From Rhizobacter sp. (GTDB lineage Bacteria > Pseudomonadota > Gammaproteobacteria > Burkholderiales > Burkholderiaceae_C), in contig JAHBZQ010000001.1 in assembly GCA_019635355.1 (NCBI GenBank), positions 4,216,001-4,280,000 of the forward strand: a stretch of DNA of 64,000 bases, written 5' to 3'. The notes beneath the pieces were generated by a model. The model had not been told where the DNA came from. It was given only the letters and a program-made list of their open reading frames with translations, and ran no database searches. This document shows positions 43,662 to 52,870 of the stretch, one piece after another. Within the stretch, counting starts at the first letter, position 1; every line of letters begins with the position of its first letter. A program made the position numbers and the translations under genes.

Positions 43662-44630
43662 TTACTTGACCTCGCCGATGCGCTTGACCATCGCCTGCAG
43701 CTTCGGGTCGGTGAGGAACTTGTCGTACACCGGCTTCATGGCCGACTGGAACGAGGCCTTGTCCACTTCGATGATCTCGGCGCCACCGGCCTTCACCGTG
43801 GCGAGCGACTTGGCTTCGCGCTCGTCCCAGAGCTTGCGCATGTAGACCACCGACTCCTTGGCCGCGTCGCGGATGATCTTCTGCTCGTTGGGCGGCAGGG
43901 TGTCCCACACACGCTTGGAGAAGAGCAGGATCTCCGGGGCCATCGAGTGCTCGGTTTTGTTGAAGTACTTGGCGACTTCGAAGTGGCGGCTGCTCTCGTA
44001 GCTGGGGTAGTTGTTTTCCGCCGCGTCGACCAGGCCGGTCTTGAGCGCGGTGTAGACCTCGCCGAAAGGCATCGGCGTGGCGTTGGCGCCCATCGCGCCC
44101 ATCAGCGCCACCCACAGGTCGCTCTGCTGCACGCGGATCTTCATGCCCTTGGTGTCGGCGATGCTCTTGACTGGCTTCTTCACCGAGTAGATCGAGCGCG
44201 AGCCCGAGTCGTAGAAGGCGAGGCCGATGAAGCCTTGTGCTTCGCAGTCCTTCAGGATCTCGTCGCCGATGGCGCCGTCGAGCACCTTGCGCATGTGCTC
44301 GGTGGAGCGGAAGAGGAAGGGCATGGTCGGCACCATGGTGGCCGGGCAGATGTTGTTCATCGGCGCGACGTTCACGCGCGTCATCGCGAGCGCGCCGAGC
44401 TTGGTCTGCTCGATGGTGTCTTTCTCGGCGCCGAGGGCCGACTTGGCGAACACCTTCACGCTGTGCTTGCCGTTCGTCGCCTTGGCGATGGTCTCGCCCA
44501 TGTGGCGCACGGCCAGCACGGTGGGGTAGTCCTCGGGGTGGATGTCGGAGGAGCGGAATTCGGTGGCCTGTGTGGCAAATGGCGCTGTGCCGAGGGCGAG
44601 CAAGGCGGCGAGGGCAATCAGTTTTTTCAT
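43662..44630 (-). CDS. dctP: TRAP transporter substrate-binding protein (DctP)
   Basis: The 322-residue periplasmic protein has a signal peptide ([21 protein letters not shown]). Family features are [67 protein letters not shown], with the carboxylate-binding Arg in KIRVQQS. It lies between uronate dehydrogenase and the TRAP permease genes, so D-galacturonate or D-glucuronate is the likely ligand. Ligand identity is inferred. Confidence 0.94.
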   Translation of the reverse strand: MKKLIALAALLALGTAPFATQATEFRSSDIHPEDYPTVLAVRHMGETIAKATNGKHSVKVFAKSALGAEKDTIEQTKLGALAMTRVNVAPMNNICPATMVPTMPFLFRSTEHMRKVLDGAIGDEILKDCEAQGFIGLAFYDSGSRSIYSVKKPVKSIADTKGMKIRVQQSDLWVALMGAMGANATPMPFGEVYTALKTGLVDAAENNYPSYESSRHFEVAKYFNKTEHSMAPEILLFSKRVWDTLPPNEQKIIRDAAKESVVYMRKLWDEREAKSLATVKAGGAEIIEVDKASFQSAMKPVYDKFLTDPKLQAMVKRIGEVK

Positions 44631-44659
44631 GTCGTGTCTCCTGGTGGAATGGGTGGGGC

Positions 44660-45478
44660 TTATTCGAATGGGCCGGTGCGCGTGAACGCGCCGCCCTGGT
44701 AGATGACGGCGGGGTCGTTCAAGTCGAGCGTCGGGTGGCGCGCTTCGACGGCGGCGCGGAATGGTTCGGAGCTGTCCTGCGGGCGGTAGCCGATGTGCCG
44801 GGCGAGCGTGTTGTCCCACCAGGTGGTGGCGTTGTCGCTCATGCCGTAGATGATGGAATGGCCCACCACCGGCGCGGTGAGGCTCGCCATCACCAGGCGC
44901 TCGAGGTCGTCGTAGCTCATCCAGGTGGCCAGCATGCGGCGGTCTTTCGGCTCGGGGAATGAGGAGCCAATGCGCAGGCACACGGTCTCGATGCCGAAGC
45001 GGTCCCAGTAGTAGCGCGAGAGGTTCTCGCCGTAGGCCTTCGAGATGCCGTAGTGGCCATCGGGGCGCAGCGGGGCATGGGCGTCGATCACCTCGTCTTG
45101 CCGGTAGAAGCCGGTGACGTGGTTGCTGCTCGCGAAGACGATGCGCTTCACGCCCTGCTTGCGCGCGGCTTCGTAGAGGTTGTAGGTGCCGACGATGTTG
45201 GCCTGCAGGATCGCATCGAACGGCTGCTCGGTCGACACGCCGCCGAGGTGCACCACCGCATCCACCCCCGCCAGCAGCGCCAGCATGGCCTCGCGGTCTT
45301 CGAGTCTGGCGGGGCGCAGCTCTTCGCCAGCGGCGGCGTGGCCGAGATCGGCGATGTCGGACAGGCGCAGCGTGTCGCAATAAGCCTTCAGCCGGCCGCG
45401 CAGCTCGCGGCCCAGGCCGCCGGCCGCGCCGGTCATCAACAAGCGGGAGAAGCGCAGGGGCGTGACGGCAGCAGGCAT
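44660..45478 (-). CDS. udh: NAD-dependent uronate dehydrogenase
   Basis: The 272-residue extended-SDR enzyme oxidises D-galacturonate and D-glucuronate to the corresponding aldarolactones. It has [15 protein letters not shown] for NAD binding, [25 protein letters not shown], the catalytic YGISK and [11 protein letters not shown], all typical of characterised Udh enzymes. It is the first gene of a TRAP-lactonase operon and is divergent from a pectate lyase gene across a region with GntR-type palindromes. Confidence 0.92.
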   Translation of the reverse strand: MPAAVTPLRFSRLLMTGAAGGLGRELRGRLKAYCDTLRLSDIADLGHAAAGEELRPARLEDREAMLALLAGVDAVVHLGGVSTEQPFDAILQANIVGTYNLYEAARKQGVKRIVFASSNHVTGFYRQDEVIDAHAPLRPDGHYGISKAYGENLSRYYWDRFGIETVCLRIGSSFPEPKDRRMLATWMSYDDLERLVMASLTAPVVGHSIIYGMSDNATTWWDNTLARHIGYRPQDSSEPFRAAVEARHPTLDLNDPAVIYQGGAFTRTGPFE

Positions 45479-45573
45479 GGCAACGGGCTCAGTCGGGCGT
45501 CAGAGAGGGCAGGGAAGCATCGAGGGCAAGGCAGTCGGCAGAACGCCAGACACGCCTCGGGCCGGTGTTGTAG

Positions 45574-45586
45574 GTTGTCGTACAAC
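45574..45586. promoter_or_regulatory. GntR-type operator candidate 1
   Basis: GTTGT-CGT-ACAAC is a perfect short palindrome 96 bases before the udh start and between the divergent udh and pectate lyase genes. Its TCGTACAAC half recurs at the sites before the GntR gene and the following receptor gene. Confidence 0.6.
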
Positions 45587-45710
45587 AGAGCGATCGTCGT
45601 TGATGGCCGGGTGGGCTCATAGCGGGCTAACCCTGATTCTTCGGGATGCCCTGGAGCGCGCAGGGGTCACCTCTTGGCGGCGAGTCGTGATGAAACGCAC
45701 ACTCCGCCGC

Positions 45711-45729
45711 TCAGTCATACGATGACTGA
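45711..45729. promoter_or_regulatory. GntR-type operator candidate 2
   Basis: TCAGTCAT-ACG-ATGACTGA is a perfect palindrome with 8-bp arms, 34 bases before the pectate lyase start. It shares the GTCATACGATGAC core with the other local sites and probably overlaps the promoter. Confidence 0.65.
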
Positions 45730-45763
45730 TGACTCAGATCAAACTTCACAGAGGAGACAACCC

Positions 45764-47605
45764 ATGCAACGAAGGATGTTCGTGATGTCCAGCCTGGCGC
45801 CGGTGGCGCTGACCGCCTGCGGCGGAGGCGAGGACGCCACCCAGACCGTGGCCACGACCGACGGCGAGCGCGCCGCGGCCCTGCAGGCGCCGGCCACCCC
45901 CACGCCGCCGGCCACCGGCACACGCGCCGCGGCGCTCGACGCGATGAAACGCGCCGCGAAGTTCATGAACGAGACCGTGTCGTACCGCGGCGGCTACGTG
46001 TGGCAGTACCTGCCCGACTTCTCGACCATCTGGGGCGAGATGGAGGCCAAGCGCACGATGTGCTGGATCCAACCTCCCGGCACGCCGACCGCGGGCCACG
46101 CCTTCCTCGACGCCTACCACGCCACCGGCTCGGAGTATTTCTACGACGCGGCCCACCGCACCGCGAAGGCACTCGTCGAAGCGCAACACCCGGCGGGCGG
46201 CTGGAACTACATCTACGACTTCGCCGGCGAACGCTCGCTGCGCCAGTGGTACACGACCATCGGCGCCAACGGTTGGCGGCTCGAGGAGTTCCAGCACTAC
46301 TACGGCAACGCCACCTTCGACGATGCGGGCACGGCGGTGTCGTCGCAGTTCCTGCTGCGCATGTATTTGGAAAAGCGCGACCCGCGTTTCCTCGTGCCGG
46401 TGCTCAAGGCGATCAGCTTCGTGCTCTCGGCGCAGTTCAAGGGGGGCGTGGCCGATGGTGGCTGGCCGCAGCGCTGGCCGGTGAACCCGAACGCGATCTC
46501 GTCGATGCCGCGGCCCAACCCGCAGCAGCTGCCCGAGGGCTCGTGGGCCGGCATGGAAGACGGCGACTACACCACGATGGTCACCTTCAACGACGACGTG
46601 GCCGGCGAGAACATCAAGTTCCTGCTGATGTGCGTGGTGGGCCTGGGCGCGACGCACCTGGTGCCTTACATCCACCGCGCGATGGAGTGCCTGCGCCGCC
46701 TGCAGCAGCCCGGCCCGCAAGCCGGCTGGGGCCTGCAGCACCTGGCGACCGACCGCAACGGCCGGCCGGCCGGCGCCCCCGCGGCGGCCCGCAGCTACGA
46801 GCCGCGCGGCCTGGCCACGCACACCACGCAGACCAACGTGCAGCAGCTCTTCAACTACTTCCGCCTCACCGGCGACCGCAAGTACCTGGCACGCGTGCCC
46901 GAAGCGCTCGACTGGCTGGAGACCTGCAAGCTCACGCCGCAGCAGATCGCCGACAACCCGCTGCTGGCCGGCCGCACGCACCCGACTTACATCGAGCTCG
47001 GCACCAACGTCGGCCGCTTCGTGCACCGCTACGGCTCCAACATCTGGAACGGCGCGTACTACTTCAACCACGACCACCGCAACACGCTGAGCCACTACTC
47101 GCAAGGCCGCAACATCAACATCACCGGCATGCGCGCGACCTACGAGCAGCTCAACTCGATGACCGATGCGCAAGTGGCCGAGCTGGTTGCACGTTCACCG
47201 CTCAACACGAAGAAGCCGCGCGCGCTGCCCAAGTACTTCTCCATCCGCGAGGTCGACTTCCCCGACCTCTACGAGGGCGCGGTCATGACCACCCCCACGG
47301 TGACCGAAGCGCAGGCGCAGGCGGTGGTCGACGACCTCGGCAGCAAGAACCACTGGCTCACACGGCTGCCGCAGGTCACCAACGCCTACAAGGGCAACGG
47401 CCCGGCCACGCCGCACCTCGGCAACGAGTACATGAGCAAGCACGTGGGCGACGTGTACGACACCTCGCCCTACGACGCGGCCGACCCGCCGCGCATCGAC
47501 CCCTATGTGGTGAAAGAGCAGCCGCTGGGCATCTCCACCGCGAACTGGGTGTCGAACATGGGGCGGCTGATTGCCTTCGTGTCGCCGGTGACGGCCTCGG
47601 CGTGA
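45764..47605 (+). CDS. Pectate lyase, polysaccharide lyase family 10 type
   Basis: The 613-residue protein is exported as a lipoprotein: signal peptide with lipobox LTACGGG, then a Thr/Pro/Ala-rich linker to about residue 60. The catalytic part has an alpha-rich PL10 pattern: MKRAAKFMNETVSYRGGYVWQYL, GWNYIYDFAGERSLRQWYTTIGANGWRLEEFQHYYGN, GDYTTMVTFNDDVAGENIKFL and HTTQTNVQQLFNYFRLTGD. It is longer than classic PL10 enzymes, with about 150 extra C-terminal residues. It would release unsaturated oligogalacturonates outside the inner membrane, feeding the uronate pathway encoded around it. Confidence 0.85.
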   Translation: MQRRMFVMSSLAPVALTACGGGEDATQTVATTDGERAAALQAPATPTPPATGTRAAALDAMKRAAKFMNETVSYRGGYVWQYLPDFSTIWGEMEAKRTMCWIQPPGTPTAGHAFLDAYHATGSEYFYDAAHRTAKALVEAQHPAGGWNYIYDFAGERSLRQWYTTIGANGWRLEEFQHYYGNATFDDAGTAVSSQFLLRMYLEKRDPRFLVPVLKAISFVLSAQFKGGVADGGWPQRWPVNPNAISSMPRPNPQQLPEGSWAGMEDGDYTTMVTFNDDVAGENIKFLLMCVVGLGATHLVPYIHRAMECLRRLQQPGPQAGWGLQHLATDRNGRPAGAPAAARSYEPRGLATHTTQTNVQQLFNYFRLTGDRKYLARVPEALDWLETCKLTPQQIADNPLLAGRTHPTYIELGTNVGRFVHRYGSNIWNGAYYFNHDHRNTLSHYSQGRNINITGMRATYEQLNSMTDAQVAELVARSPLNTKKPRALPKYFSIREVDFPDLYEGAVMTTPTVTEAQAQAVVDDLGSKNHWLTRLPQVTNAYKGNGPATPHLGNEYMSKHVGDVYDTSPYDAADPPRIDPYVVKEQPLGISTANWVSNMGRLIAFVSPVTASA

Positions 47606-47660
47606 TGGCGTTCTGAGGGTCCGGCCCGGCACCACCGCGTGCCGGGCCGCGCTACATTTC

Positions 47661-47674
47661 TGTCGTCATACAAC
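47661..47674 (+). promoter_or_regulatory. GntR-type operator candidate 3
   Basis: TGTCGTCATACAAC lies 16 bases before the GntR gene start. It matches 12 of 14 bases of the site at 48517-48536 read on the other strand (TGTCATCGTACAAC), suggesting autoregulation. Confidence 0.6.
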
Positions 47675-47690
47675 CAGCTCCGCCTTCCGA

Positions 47691-48431
47691 ATGAACCTGC
47701 CCGCCGCGGCCAGCAAGCGATCCAAACCCCGCAACCTGGCGATGGATCTTGTCGACGCCTTGACCGAGCAGGTGCGCGCGGGTGCGCTCGAGATCGGCGC
47801 CAAGCTGCCGACCGAGGCGGCCATCATGGAAGCCTTCGGCGTGAGCCGCACCGTGGTGCGCGAGGCCTTGTCGAAGCTGCAGGCCTCGGGCGTGGTGCAG
47901 ACCCGCCACGGCATCGGCACCTTCGTGGTCGGCCTCGGCGATGCGAGCGCCTTCCGCATCGGACCCGAGCAGCTCGCCACGCTGCGCGACGTGATCTCGG
48001 TGCTGGAGCTGCGCATCGGCGTGGAGACCGAAGCGGCGGCGCTCGCCGCCCAGCGCCGCACCGAAGAGAACCTCGTGGTCATGCGCCAGGCGCTCGACGA
48101 GTTCGGCGCCGCGGTGGAGGCGGGGCGCGATGCGGTCGCGGCCGACTTCACCTTCCACTCCGAGCTGGCGAAGGCGACGCAGAACCCGCGCTATGCCGAC
48201 CTGATCGGCGCGCTCGGCATCACCGCCATCCCGCGCGTGCGCCTGCAGCCCGAACGCTCCGAAGAGGCCGAGCGGCTGGAATACCTGCGGCGCGTGCACC
48301 GCGAGCACGAGAGCATCTACGAGGCCATCGCCACGCAAGACGCCGAAGCGGCACGTGCCGCGATGCGCACCCACCTGACCAACAGCCGCGAGCGCCGCCG
48401 CCGCGCTGCGGCGATGGCCGCCAACGGCTGA
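47691..48431 (+). CDS. GntR/FadR-family regulator of uronate and aldarate genes
   Basis: The 246-residue regulator has a winged helix (LGAKLPTEAAIMEAFGVSRTVVREALSKLQASGVVQTRHGIGTFV variant) and a C-terminal FCD ligand-binding domain with the metal-binding pattern LELRIGVETEAAALAA, DFTFHSELAKATQNPRY and HREHESIYEAI. FadR-type regulators of hexuronate and aldarate catabolism (UxuR, ExuR, GguR) belong here. It sits amid the pathway genes, and similar palindromes precede it and its neighbours, so it probably regulates the island. Confidence 0.92.
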   Translation: MNLPAAASKRSKPRNLAMDLVDALTEQVRAGALEIGAKLPTEAAIMEAFGVSRTVVREALSKLQASGVVQTRHGIGTFVVGLGDASAFRIGPEQLATLRDVISVLELRIGVETEAAALAAQRRTEENLVVMRQALDEFGAAVEAGRDAVAADFTFHSELAKATQNPRYADLIGALGITAIPRVRLQPERSEEAERLEYLRRVHREHESIYEAIATQDAEAARAAMRTHLTNSRERRRRAAAMAANG

Positions 48432-48516
48432 AGCGCGCCGGCCCGGCGCGGGTCGGGCGATCTGCGCACGCCTGCCGGGCCTTGTGGGCACTACGCATTG
48501 CGACAAACCGACCCTA

Positions 48517-48536
48517 GTTGTACGATGACATACAAC
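48517..48536 (+). promoter_or_regulatory. GntR-type operator candidate 4
   Basis: GTTGTACGATGACATACAAC has GTTGTA and TACAAC arms and lies 36 bases before the receptor gene that starts the garL-garR-kinase operon. It shares its core with the other three sites. Confidence 0.68.
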
Positions 48537-48572
48537 AAAGGCGGACTTGCCGCCCATCCGAAGGAGACGTCC

Positions 48573-49526
48573 ATGCTCAAGCCCCTCTTGGCCGCCGCGT
48601 TGCTCGCGGCCTCGTCCGCTGGCGCACTCGCGCAGGCCTGGCCCGACAAGCCGCTGCGCATCGTGGTGCCCTACCCGCCCGGCGGCTCGTCCGACATCAT
48701 TGCCCGCGCCATCAGCCAGCCGCTGTCGGACGCGCTCAAGCAGACGGTGATCGTGGAAAACAAGCCCGGCGCCAACGGCAACACCGGCACCGACTTCGTC
48801 GCCAAGAGCACCGATGGCCACACGCTGCTGCTGTGCGACGTGGGCGCGCTGGCGATCTCGCCCTCGGTCTACCTGAAGCTGCCCTTCGACCCGTCGAAAG
48901 ACCTGAAGGGCGTGAGCATGCTGGCCTATTCGCCGCACCTGCTGGTGGTGAACCCGTCGGTGAAGGCGGGCAACCTCAAGGAGCTGGTTGCGCTGTCGCA
49001 GAAGGAGAAGATCGACTTCGCCGTCACCGCGATGGGCAGCGCCCCGCACCTCGCCGGCGTGGCCGTCGAGAAGGCGACCCAGGCCAAGTGGGAGTACATC
49101 CCGTACAAGGGCGGCTCGCAGGCCGTGGCCGACACCGTGGCCGGCCAGACGCACGTGGTGATGAACGGCATGCTGGCCACGCTGCCCTTCGTGCAGTCGG
49201 GCAAGCTGAAGGTGCTGGGCGTGTCGAAGAAGACGCGCGTGCCGCTGCTGCCCAACGTGCCGACGATTGCCGAGCAGGGCGTTGCGGGCTTCGAGTCGGG
49301 CACCTGGCAAGGCGTGCTGATGCCGGCGTCCACGCCACCCGCGGTGGTATCGCGCGTGGCCACCGAGTTGGCGCGCATCATCCAGTCGCCCGAGATCCAG
49401 CAGCGCCTCGCCTCGCAAGGCGCCGAAGTGGCGGTGATCGCCCCGGCCGACTTCGGCCCCTTCTTCGAGCGCGAGCGCGCCAAATGGGCCAAGGTGGTGG
49501 CCGAGGGCAAGGTCACGATCGACTGA
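48573..49526 (+). CDS. Tripartite tricarboxylate transporter receptor (Bug protein)
   Basis: The 317-residue periplasmic binding protein has a signal peptide ending AGALAQAWPDKPLRIVVPYPPGGSSD. Conserved segments are VENKPGANGNTGTDFVAKS, PYKGGSQAVADTVAGQTHVVMNG and SGKLKVLGVSKKTR. It is the first gene of an operon with aldolase, reductase and kinase genes, behind a GntR-type palindrome. The ligand is probably an aldarate. This is the third orphan Bug receptor in the window. Confidence 0.93.
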   Translation: MLKPLLAAALLAASSAGALAQAWPDKPLRIVVPYPPGGSSDIIARAISQPLSDALKQTVIVENKPGANGNTGTDFVAKSTDGHTLLLCDVGALAISPSVYLKLPFDPSKDLKGVSMLAYSPHLLVVNPSVKAGNLKELVALSQKEKIDFAVTAMGSAPHLAGVAVEKATQAKWEYIPYKGGSQAVADTVAGQTHVVMNGMLATLPFVQSGKLKVLGVSKKTRVPLLPNVPTIAEQGVAGFESGTWQGVLMPASTPPAVVSRVATELARIIQSPEIQQRLASQGAEVAVIAPADFGPFFERERAKWAKVVAEGKVTID

Positions 49527-49563
49527 TCACCACGACGAACACAGAGACAACACAAGGACACCC

Positions 49564-50358
49564 ATGAGAAAGAACCGCCTGCGCACGATGTGGAAGGCCG
49601 GTGAAGCGGCCGTCAACGGCTGGCTCGCCATCCCCAACAGCTTCTCCGCCGAGACCATGGCCCACCAGGGCTGGGACACGCTCACCATCGACCTGCAGCA
49701 CGGCGTGGTCGACTACCAGGCGATGGTCGGCATGCTGCAAGCCATCTCCACCACGCCCACCGTGCCGGTGGTGCGCGTGCCCTGGCTGGAGCCGGGCATC
49801 CTGATGAAGACGCTCGATGCGGGCGCCTACGGCGTGATCTGCCCGATGGTGAGCACGCGCGAAGACGCGCAGAAGCTCGTGGCCTACACCAGCTATGCAC
49901 CCAAGGGCACGCGCAGCTTCGGGCCGATCCGCGCGCTGCTGTACGGCGGCGCCGACTACCCGCAGCACGCCAACGACACCATCGTGCGCTTCGCGATGAT
50001 CGAAACGGCTCAGGCGCTCGACAACCTCGACGACATCCTGAGCGTGGAAGGTCTCGACGCGATCTACATCGGCCCGTCGGACCTGTCGCTCGCGCTCGGC
50101 TGCAAGCCCACCTTCGACGAGGTCGACCCGAAGGCCGCGCAGGCCATCGACCACATCCTCGCGCGGGCCAAGCACCACGGCGTCGTCGCCGGCATCCACA
50201 ACGGCGGGCCCGAGGCGGCGCTGGCGCGCATTGCCAAGGGTTTCCAGTTCGTGACGGTGGGCTCCGATGCACGGCTGATGGCGGCCGGCGCGCAAGCCGT
50301 GGTCGGCAAGATGAAGGCGGGCCGCACGGCTGGCGATGCCGGCTCGGGCTCCTACTGA
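49564..50358 (+). CDS. garL: HpcH/HpaI-family 2-keto-3-deoxyglucarate aldolase
   Basis: The 264-residue class II aldolase would split 5-keto-4-deoxy- or 2-keto-3-deoxy-glucarate into pyruvate and tartronate semialdehyde. Signatures: NGWLAIPNSFSAETMAHQGWDTLTIDLQHG with the catalytic His, PVVRVPWLEPGILMKTLDAGAYGVICPMV, and MIETAQALDNLDDILSVEGLDAIYIGPSDLSLALG with metal-binding Glu. Close relatives act on other 2-keto-3-deoxy acids, so GarL is chosen from the neighbouring garR and kinase genes. Confidence 0.86.
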   Translation: MRKNRLRTMWKAGEAAVNGWLAIPNSFSAETMAHQGWDTLTIDLQHGVVDYQAMVGMLQAISTTPTVPVVRVPWLEPGILMKTLDAGAYGVICPMVSTREDAQKLVAYTSYAPKGTRSFGPIRALLYGGADYPQHANDTIVRFAMIETAQALDNLDDILSVEGLDAIYIGPSDLSLALGCKPTFDEVDPKAAQAIDHILARAKHHGVVAGIHNGGPEAALARIAKGFQFVTVGSDARLMAAGAQAVVGKMKAGRTAGDAGSGSY

Positions 50359-50379
50359 TTTCGATTCGAGGACATCACC

Positions 50380-51264
50380 ATGAAGGTTGGATTCATCGGC
50401 CTGGGCATCATGGGCGCGCCCATGTGCGGCCACCTCATCGCGGCGGGCCACGAGCTTTTCGTGCACACGCGCAGCAAGGCGCCGGCCGGGATCGCCGAGA
50501 AAGCGATCAGCTGCCCCGATGCGGCGACCGTCGCGCAATCGGCCGAGGTCGTGATCCTGATGCTGCCCGACACGCCCGACGTGGCGAAGGTGCTCTTCGG
50601 TGAGAAGGGCGTGGCGGCGGGCCTGTCCAAGGGCAAGGTCGTGGTCGACATGAGTTCGATCTCGCCGATGGACACGAAGGAGTTCGCCAAGAAGATCGAA
50701 GCGCTCGGCTGCGACTACGTCGACGCGCCGGTCTCGGGAGGCGAAGTCGGCGCCAAGGCCGCCTCGCTCACCATCATGTGCGGCGGCAAGGAAAGCGCCT
50801 TCGAACGTGTGAAGCCGCTCTTCGAGAAGATGGGCAAGAACATCACGCTGGTGGGCGGCGTGGGCGACGGCCAGACCACCAAGGTCGCCAACCAGATCAT
50901 CGTCGCGCTCAACATCGCGGCCGTGAGCGAAGCGCTCGTCTTCGCGAGCAAGGCCGGCGCCGACCCGGCCAAGGTGCGCCAGGCGCTGATGGGCGGCTTT
51001 GCCGCCAGCCGCATCCTCGAAGTGCATGGCGAGCGCATGATCAAGCGCACCTTCAACCCGGGCTTTCGCATCGGGCTGCACCTGAAGGATTTGAACCTCG
51101 CGCTGCAGGGTGCCCGCACGCTGGGCGTGTCGCTGCCGCAGACGGCCGGCGCCGCGCAGCTGATGCAGGCCGTGGCCGCCCACGGCGGCGGCGAGCTCGA
51201 CCACTCGGCGCTCGTGAAGGCGCTGGAGCTGATGGCCGATCACCCGGTGATGCCCGACGCTTGA
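50380..51264 (+). CDS. garR: Tartronate semialdehyde reductase (2-hydroxy-3-oxopropionate reductase)
   Basis: The 294-residue beta-hydroxyacid dehydrogenase reduces tartronate semialdehyde to D-glycerate. The Rossmann motif FIGLGIMGAPM, substrate loop DAPVSGGEVGAKAASLTIMCGG and catalytic Lys168 in GQTTKVANQIIVALN are all in place. It lies 21 bases after the aldolase gene and before a glycerate kinase, the standard order of the glycerate pathway. Confidence 0.94.
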   Translation: MKVGFIGLGIMGAPMCGHLIAAGHELFVHTRSKAPAGIAEKAISCPDAATVAQSAEVVILMLPDTPDVAKVLFGEKGVAAGLSKGKVVVDMSSISPMDTKEFAKKIEALGCDYVDAPVSGGEVGAKAASLTIMCGGKESAFERVKPLFEKMGKNITLVGGVGDGQTTKVANQIIVALNIAAVSEALVFASKAGADPAKVRQALMGGFAASRILEVHGERMIKRTFNPGFRIGLHLKDLNLALQGARTLGVSLPQTAGAAQLMQAVAAHGGGELDHSALVKALELMADHPVMPDA

Positions 51265-51283
51265 TGAGGTTCAGAATCGCCGC

Positions 51284-52573
51284 ATGAGCCTCGACCCCCG
51301 CGCGTTCCTCCGCTCGCTCTTCGACGCGGCCATCGCCGCGGCGCAGCCTGAGCGGGTGATCGCGTCGCACCTGCCGCCACCGCCGAAAGGCCGCACGGTG
51401 GTGATCGGGGCGGGCAAGGCGGGTGGTGCGATGGCCGCGGCGGTCGACGCGCTGTGGCCGGCTGACAAACCCATGTCGGGCCTCGTCGTCACCCGCTACG
51501 ACCATGTGCCGCCGGCCTACAAGGCGCAGCCCGGGCGCATCGAGGTGGTCGAGGCCGCGCACCCGGTGCCCGATGAAGCAGGGGCGCAGGCGGCACGCCG
51601 CATCGCCGCGCTCACGCAGGGTCTCACGGCCGACGACCTGGTGCTGTGCCTCATCTCCGGCGGCGGCTCGGCGCTGCTCAGCATGCCGGCCGAGGGGCTG
51701 ACGCTCGAAGACAAGCAGCGCATCAACCAGGCCCTGCTCAAGAGCGGCGCCAACATCACCGAGATGAACTGCGTGCGCAAGCACCTGTCGGCGATCAAGG
51801 GCGGGCGCCTCGCCGCCATGTGCGCGCCGGCGCAGGTGGTCACGCTGCTCATCTCCGACGTACCCGGCGACGACCCGAGCGTGATCGCGAGTGGCCCCAC
51901 GGTGGCCGACCCCAGTACCTGCCGCGAGGCGCTCGGCATCCTGCAGCGATATCGCATTGACGTGCCGCCCGCGGCGGCGGCCGGCCTGCGCACCGGCGCG
52001 TTCGAAACCCCCAAGCCCGGCGATGAGCGGCTCGCGCGCAACACGCTGGCGATGATCGCCACGCCGCAGGCCAGCCTGCACGCCGCGGCGCAGGCTGCCC
52101 GCGCGGCCGGCGTTGCCGCGCATGTGCTGAGCGACGAGATCGAGGGCGAATCGCGCGAGGTCGGCAAGGTGCATGCCGCACTCGCCCGCGCGGTGGCGCG
52201 GCGAAACGAGCCCTTCGCCAAACCCTGCGTCATCCTGAGTGGCGGCGAGACCACCGTCACGGTGAGCAAGAACGCCCGCGGCCGGGGCGGCCGGGCCACC
52301 GAGTTCCTGCTCGGCTGCGCGGTTGCGCTGCAGGGCGAGCCCGGCGTGTGGGTGCTCGCGGGCGACACCGACGGCATCGATGGCGTGGAAAGCAATGCCG
52401 GCGCGATCGTCACGCCCGACACGCTGGCGCGGGCGATGGCGCTCGGCCGCAAGCCCGACGAATACCTCGCCTCGCACGATGCGTGGAGCTTCTTCTCCGG
52501 CCTGGACGACCTGGTGGTGACGGGCCCGACCTACACCAACGTCAACGACTTCCGCGCGCTGCTGATCCTCTAG
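51284..52573 (+). CDS. Glycerate 2-kinase (MOFRL family)
   Basis: The 429-residue class II glycerate kinase would make 2-phosphoglycerate from D-glycerate. It has VVIGAGKAGGAMAAAV, EAAHPVPDEAGAQAARRI, CLISGGGSALLSMPAEGLTLED and, in the C-terminal MOFRL domain, LSGGETTVTV with GRGGRATEFLLG and DTDGIDG. Also known as GckA/TtuD. It completes the route from aldarates to central metabolism and ends the operon. Confidence 0.92.
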   Translation: MSLDPRAFLRSLFDAAIAAAQPERVIASHLPPPPKGRTVVIGAGKAGGAMAAAVDALWPADKPMSGLVVTRYDHVPPAYKAQPGRIEVVEAAHPVPDEAGAQAARRIAALTQGLTADDLVLCLISGGGSALLSMPAEGLTLEDKQRINQALLKSGANITEMNCVRKHLSAIKGGRLAAMCAPAQVVTLLISDVPGDDPSVIASGPTVADPSTCREALGILQRYRIDVPPAAAAGLRTGAFETPKPGDERLARNTLAMIATPQASLHAAAQAARAAGVAAHVLSDEIEGESREVGKVHAALARAVARRNEPFAKPCVILSGGETTVTVSKNARGRGGRATEFLLGCAVALQGEPGVWVLAGDTDGIDGVESNAGAIVTPDTLARAMALGRKPDEYLASHDAWSFFSGLDDLVVTGPTYTNVNDFRALLIL

Positions 52574-52870
52574 TCGGCGCGTGTTTGCAATCGGTCACAA
52601 AACCGTTGTGCGCATGTCGATCTCAGTGAACCCAGGCCGCGTTGCGCACTCCATAGCGGGTAGGGTCTTGTGATCGTTGCCCGTGGCTGCCTCGTGGAAT
52701 GAGTGTGGTCACTAGCGTTGGTCTCGCCGGTGTCGCGTGCGGCAAACGGCGTGCGCAGGCAATGACCCACACATGGCAGGGCATTTGATCGGATCGGTGC
52801 TGCCAAGGGCTGCGGCCCTCCCTACACTAGCCAGCGCAGGGAGGTTCACCTAAGAAGCATTTGGAACCTC
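52574..52870 (+). other. Intergenic region after the catabolic operon
   Basis: About 300 bases without a supportable gene. I see no strong terminator hairpin and no repeat shared with the rest of the window. The promoter of the gene at 52871 must lie at its right end; a GGGAGG purine run sits about 25 bases before the start. Confidence 0.4.
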
